Origin: Leptolyngbya sp. Heron Island J
GTDB taxonomy: Bacteria; Cyanobacteriota; Cyanobacteriia; Phormidesmidales; Phormidesmidaceae
Direction of reading: 5' to 3'
NCBI RefSeq assembly: GCF_000482245.1
Contig: NZ_AWNH01000101.1
Location: 1-48,721, forward strand
DNA: 48,721 nt
The stretch's first letter is position 1. Every line of letters begins with the position of its first letter. Of this stretch, positions 45,715 to 48,721 are shown one piece after another. The notes below the pieces were generated by a model. It saw nothing but the letters and a program-made list of their open reading frames with translations. It had not been told where the DNA came from and did not search any database. Made by a program: the position numbers and the translations under genes.

Positions 45715-48267
45715 ATGATGAAATTGTCTTTAGGAACCTACGCGCTTGGGATATCAGGCGCGGTCGCTGTTGCGATCGCGCAACCTGCCTATGCACAGAC
45801 GTCCATCGTTACCGCTGTACAGCTGATCCAGACTGACACCGGGTTGTCCCTAACCCTGGAATCTGCCGCTGAGACCCCCCTGCAAACCTTTATCAACCGC
45901 AGCGGCGACAGCATTGTTGTTGATATTGCCGACGCCCAACTTCAAACCTCAGAAGGAGATACATTCCAGCAAGATAATCCCGTAGATGGCATCGCATCGA
46001 TTACGGTCAAATCCTTAGCCACCAATCGGATTCAAGTCACCATTGTTGGACAAAGTACAGCCCCAGAAATTGCCATCGATCAGCAGGCTGGCAACCTAAT
46101 TTTCGCTGTCAGCACCGTAGACTCCGATCCAGTCGATCCCACCAGAGATCCCCTCGCTTCTGAACAAACCGATGAATCGGAGGCAGAGTTTGCAGACGAG
46201 GCCCCCCTACGCTTAGTGGTCACGGCCACACGTACCGAAGAAGCCATCGACGACATCGGGCGTTCCATCACGGTGATTGATCGAGAACAAATCGAACAGC
46301 AGTCTATTATCTCCGCCGATCTCGCTGATATTTTAGGGAATTTAGTGCCAGGATTTGGCCCCCCTAACCAGTTACGCACCACACGCGGACAAACCCTACG
46401 AGGCCGAGAAGCCGCCGTCTTAATTGACGGTGTGCCGCTGTCCACCAATTTTCGAGTTAATCGCCAGGAACTCCGTAGTATTGATCCCTCCGCCATTGAG
46501 CGAGTCGAAGTCATTCGCGGCCCTAGCGCCATTTTTGGTGGCCAGAGTACCGGCGGTGTGATCAATATCATCACCCGTCGTCCCGTAGACGGTGAAGCCA
46601 TTATTGAAACTCAGGCTGGAGTGAGCGCATCCCTAGGTGACCTAGAAGATGACGGCTTTGGCACCAATCTCTCACTCAATGCCTCAGAAAGAGCCGACCG
46701 AGCTGATATTAGAGTCAGTCTATCCCGAGAAGAGACCGGTAGTTTTTTCGACGCCGACGGTAATCGCAATGTGTCAGAATCGAGCCTGAGCGACACCACC
46801 AGCTACAACCTGCTGGGCAAGATTGGCTACGATATCAGCGAACAACAGCGACTCGATTTAACTCTTAACTACTTTAATGCTCAGCGAGAGACAGAGTTTA
46901 TCGCTAGCCCGGCGACACTACTTATTCCCGGTCGACAGACCGCTCAGGCTCTGAGAATTCGAGGCCTCGACCGAGAAGATAATCCAGAAGATATTAGCTT
47001 TTTAACCAACCTCAGCTATTCTCACAACGACCTGCTGGGTAGTGAGGTACGGAGCCAGTTGTATTACCAAGATACGACCGCCCGTGGTGAGTTTGCTGAC
47101 GGTCGTCTCGGCATTGACTTCTTTCCCTTTTTGTTTCAATCACGGCTTGATTCTGATCGCTGGGGCGGGCGACTACAGGTGGAAACCCCTTTAACTGGGG
47201 ATGAAACGCTTAATCTACTGTGGGGTGCAGACTACGAAAGTCAGAGAAACCAGCAGATTACCGCCCAGTTTGATGCAGACACCTTTGATAATGAACAACG
47301 ATTGGTCACACTCCAAGAATTTGACTTTACCCCCCCCTATCGGGTGAATAGTCTGGGACTGTTCACTCAACTTGATTGGGAAGCTAGTGAATCGTGGTTG
47401 TTGCGTGGTGGTCTGCGCTACGAAAATATCAACCTCGACGTAGATGACTACTTTTCAGTTACTCGACAACGGGATATTGAGGGCGGCAGTCGAAGTTTTG
47501 ATGACGTTGTATTTAATGCCAGTACGGTTTATCAGCCCGCTGAAGAGATTTCACTCTTTGCCAGCTTTGCTCAGAGCTTTAGCGTGCCTGAGTTTAGTCG
47601 AGTCCTACGCTTACCCCCAGCAGGCTTTGTCAGCGTTGAGGACGATTTCGATATTACCCAACCGATTAAAGTCACGGAATATGAACTCGGTGTTCGCGGC
47701 AATTGGCCATCGTTCCAAACTAGCCTCAGTGGTTTTTACAACACATCAGACCTCGGATCGAGTCTGGTGCCTAACGAAAATGGTTTACTCAGTATTCAAC
47801 GTGCCCCTCAACGGATCTACGGTGTAGAAGCCACGCTCGATTGGCAACCAGCGGACACTTGGGGTCTTGGCGGCACCGTTGGCTGGTCTGAAGGTGAAAA
47901 CGATGTTGATCGAGATGACGATTATTTACCCTTAAATAGTGGAGAGATTGCCCCGATTAAGTTCACCGCTTATGTAGAAAACGAAACCCTACCTGGCTGG
48001 AATAATCGTCTACAGGCGCTGATCGTCGGTGGTCGTAGTCGCGCCGCCGATGAAGGCGTCGAACCTTTGGAGATTGAGAGCTATGCCACGTTGGATTTCA
48101 TCAGTAGTGTAGATGTTGGCCCAGGGACGCTGCAAATTGGTATTGAGAACATTTTTGACACCCAGTACTTTCCAGCCATAGCCCAGTTTTTATCCGGGTT
48201 TGATGATCGCAACTATGTTGGCGGTCGAGGCCGCACCGTGCGTCTGATGTATTCGGTGGAATGGTAA
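45715..48267 (+). CDS. TonB-dependent siderophore receptor with N-terminal AMIN domain
   Basis: An 850-residue outer-membrane receptor. A signal peptide ends at AQPAYAQ (about residue 28). Residues about 30-130 form an AMIN domain (LQTFINRSGDSIVVDIADA), a feature of cyanobacterial receptors. An acidic linker leads to a TonB box (LRLVVTATRTEE, near 164-175), a plug domain with VLIDGVPLS and IERVEVIRGPSAIFGGQSTG, and a 22-strand-like barrel ending in Trp (VRLMYSVEW), as expected for outer-membrane insertion. It should import the ferric form of the siderophore made here, using TonB energy; no TonB-ExbBD genes are in the window. It is divergent from the FAAL operon and shares its Fur-like operators. 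Confidence 0.95.
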   Translation: MMKLSLGTYALGISGAVAVAIAQPAYAQTSIVTAVQLIQTDTGLSLTLESAAETPLQTFINRSGDSIVVDIADAQLQTSEGDTFQQDNPVDGIASITVKSLATNRIQVTIVGQSTAPEIAIDQQAGNLIFAVSTVDSDPVDPTRDPLASEQTDESEAEFADEAPLRLVVTATRTEEAIDDIGRSITVIDREQIEQQSIISADLADILGNLVPGFGPPNQLRTTRGQTLRGREAAVLIDGVPLSTNFRVNRQELRSIDPSAIERVEVIRGPSAIFGGQSTGGVINIITRRPVDGEAIIETQAGVSASLGDLEDDGFGTNLSLNASERADRADIRVSLSREETGSFFDADGNRNVSESSLSDTTSYNLLGKIGYDISEQQRLDLTLNYFNAQRETEFIASPATLLIPGRQTAQALRIRGLDREDNPEDISFLTNLSYSHNDLLGSEVRSQLYYQDTTARGEFADGRLGIDFFPFLFQSRLDSDRWGGRLQVETPLTGDETLNLLWGADYESQRNQQITAQFDADTFDNEQRLVTLQEFDFTPPYRVNSLGLFTQLDWEASESWLLRGGLRYENINLDVDDYFSVTRQRDIEGGSRSFDDVVFNASTVYQPAEEISLFASFAQSFSVPEFSRVLRLPPAGFVSVEDDFDITQPIKVTEYELGVRGNWPSFQTSLSGFYNTSDLGSSLVPNENGLLSIQRAPQRIYGVEATLDWQPADTWGLGGTVGWSEGENDVDRDDDYLPLNSGEIAPIKFTAYVENETLPGWNNRLQALIVGGRSRAADEGVEPLEIESYATLDFISSVDVGPGTLQIGIENIFDTQYFPAIAQFLSGFDDRNYVGGRGRTVRLMYSVEW

Positions 48268-48435
48268 TAGAAGAACTTTAATGTTATTGAATCTTAGGCA
48301 AAGGCGATGAGATTATTTTCTTAGGGTTGAGAATTTAATAACTTGCCGATCTCTCCCCTCTCGGGAGCAGGGCTGATCTATCGGTGGTAGAAAAAAGATA
48401 ATGGGGGTGTGCTCTATCGCCCCCGTGTTCTCTCC

Positions 48436-48721
48436 ATGAGCTTAATTCGCCACTTTCAGCAGGTCCGTGACTATCGAACTAAACCGGTGTATCCCTTGTG
48501 GATCATTTTAGTCTTGGTGGTGATGGGGACCATGAGTGGGTGCTATGGCTATCGCCCCTTGGCCACTTTCGTACAACGTCATCAAGCAGAGCTATTGCGC
48601 GTGATGGAGTTGCCTCATGAGCGGTTGCCCAGCCTGTCCACCTTGCGCCGGATCATGGTGCGTCTCAACTTTACTGAGTTAGCCGAGGCGTTCAATGCCT
48701 GGGCTATCGACAGTCTGGGTC
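48436..48721 (+). CDS. ISAs1-family transposase, 5' fragment
   Basis: The ATG at 48436 opens a frame that runs off the window (95 codons visible). The sequence has the N-terminal region of ISAs1-type transposases: a short basic start, YPLWIILVLVVMGTMSGCYG, YRPLATFVQRHQAELL, then LPSLSTLRRIMVRLNF (family knowledge). The DDE core lies beyond the window. CAGGG at 48368 could be the left end of the element, about 68 bases before the start codon; ISAs1 ends often begin this way, but the other end is not visible. The bases 48268-48435 hold no other gene. Confidence 0.8.
   Translation, partial: MSLIRHFQQVRDYRTKPVYPLWIILVLVVMGTMSGCYGYRPLATFVQRHQAELLRVMELPHERLPSLSTLRRIMVRLNFTELAEAFNAWAIDSLG

Noticed and set aside
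48353-48367. Short CTCCC/GGGAG hairpin after the TonB receptor
   Set aside because: Only five base pairs and no T run, so not supported as a terminator.

Overview
The window looks like chromosomal DNA from a filamentous or Leptolyngbya-like cyanobacterium. The evidence is frequent GCGATCGC (HIP1) octamers (e.g. 5761, within 15160-15180, within 17735-17745), an AMIN-domain TonB receptor, a PEP-CTERM-like sorting signal, and cyanobacterial-style short repeats. No rRNA, tRNA or CRISPR was seen.

Layout. (1) 1-389: 3' end of an IS630-type transposase. (2) 881-12291: an AT-richer, mostly co-directional exopolysaccharide/glycan block: GT2, GT4, HlyD-like adaptor, membrane/TPR protein, large GT-C glycosyltransferase, flippase-like protein, and an exported protein with a PEP-CTERM-like tail. 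(3) 12743-16193: a small membrane protein, then on the minus strand an HslV-like Ntn hydrolase 6 bp ahead of a ligase-associated DEXH helicase. (4) 16194-17349: no convincing gene, but a 20-bp perfect palindrome and a MITE-like element. (5) 17350-48267: a GC-richer hybrid NRPS/PKS locus with siderophore transport genes. (6) 48436-48721: 5' end of an ISAs1-type transposase.

The biosynthetic locus is the main content. A leftward operon (FAAL, ACP, then KS-AT-ACP-aminotransferase-C) should activate a fatty acid, extend it with malonate and transaminate it to a beta-amino acyl chain. A convergent rightward operon encodes a free-standing C domain, a TauD/SyrP-like Fe(II)/2-oxoglutarate hydroxylase, an NRPS (degenerate C-A-T-E) whose pocket residues read D-L-T-K-V-G-H-V-G (aspartate-like), an NRPS (C-A-T) reading D-F-W-N-I-G-M-V-H (threonine), a KS-AT-KR-ACP module and a stand-alone thioesterase. 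Around these lie a PvdE/SyrD-type exporter, a ferric-siderophore binding lipoprotein and a TonB-dependent receptor. Fur-box-like palindromes (ATTGAGA...TCAAT) sit in front of the binding protein and in the FAAL/receptor divergent promoter. Together this predicts an iron-regulated, beta-hydroxyaspartate lipopeptide siderophore, reminiscent of the cyanochelin class, with a module set that does not add up simply: extra C domains, one Asp module and no cis thioesterase.

Not seen in the window: siderophore import permease/ATPase, MbtH protein, phosphopantetheinyl transferase, exosortase, or TonB-ExbBD.
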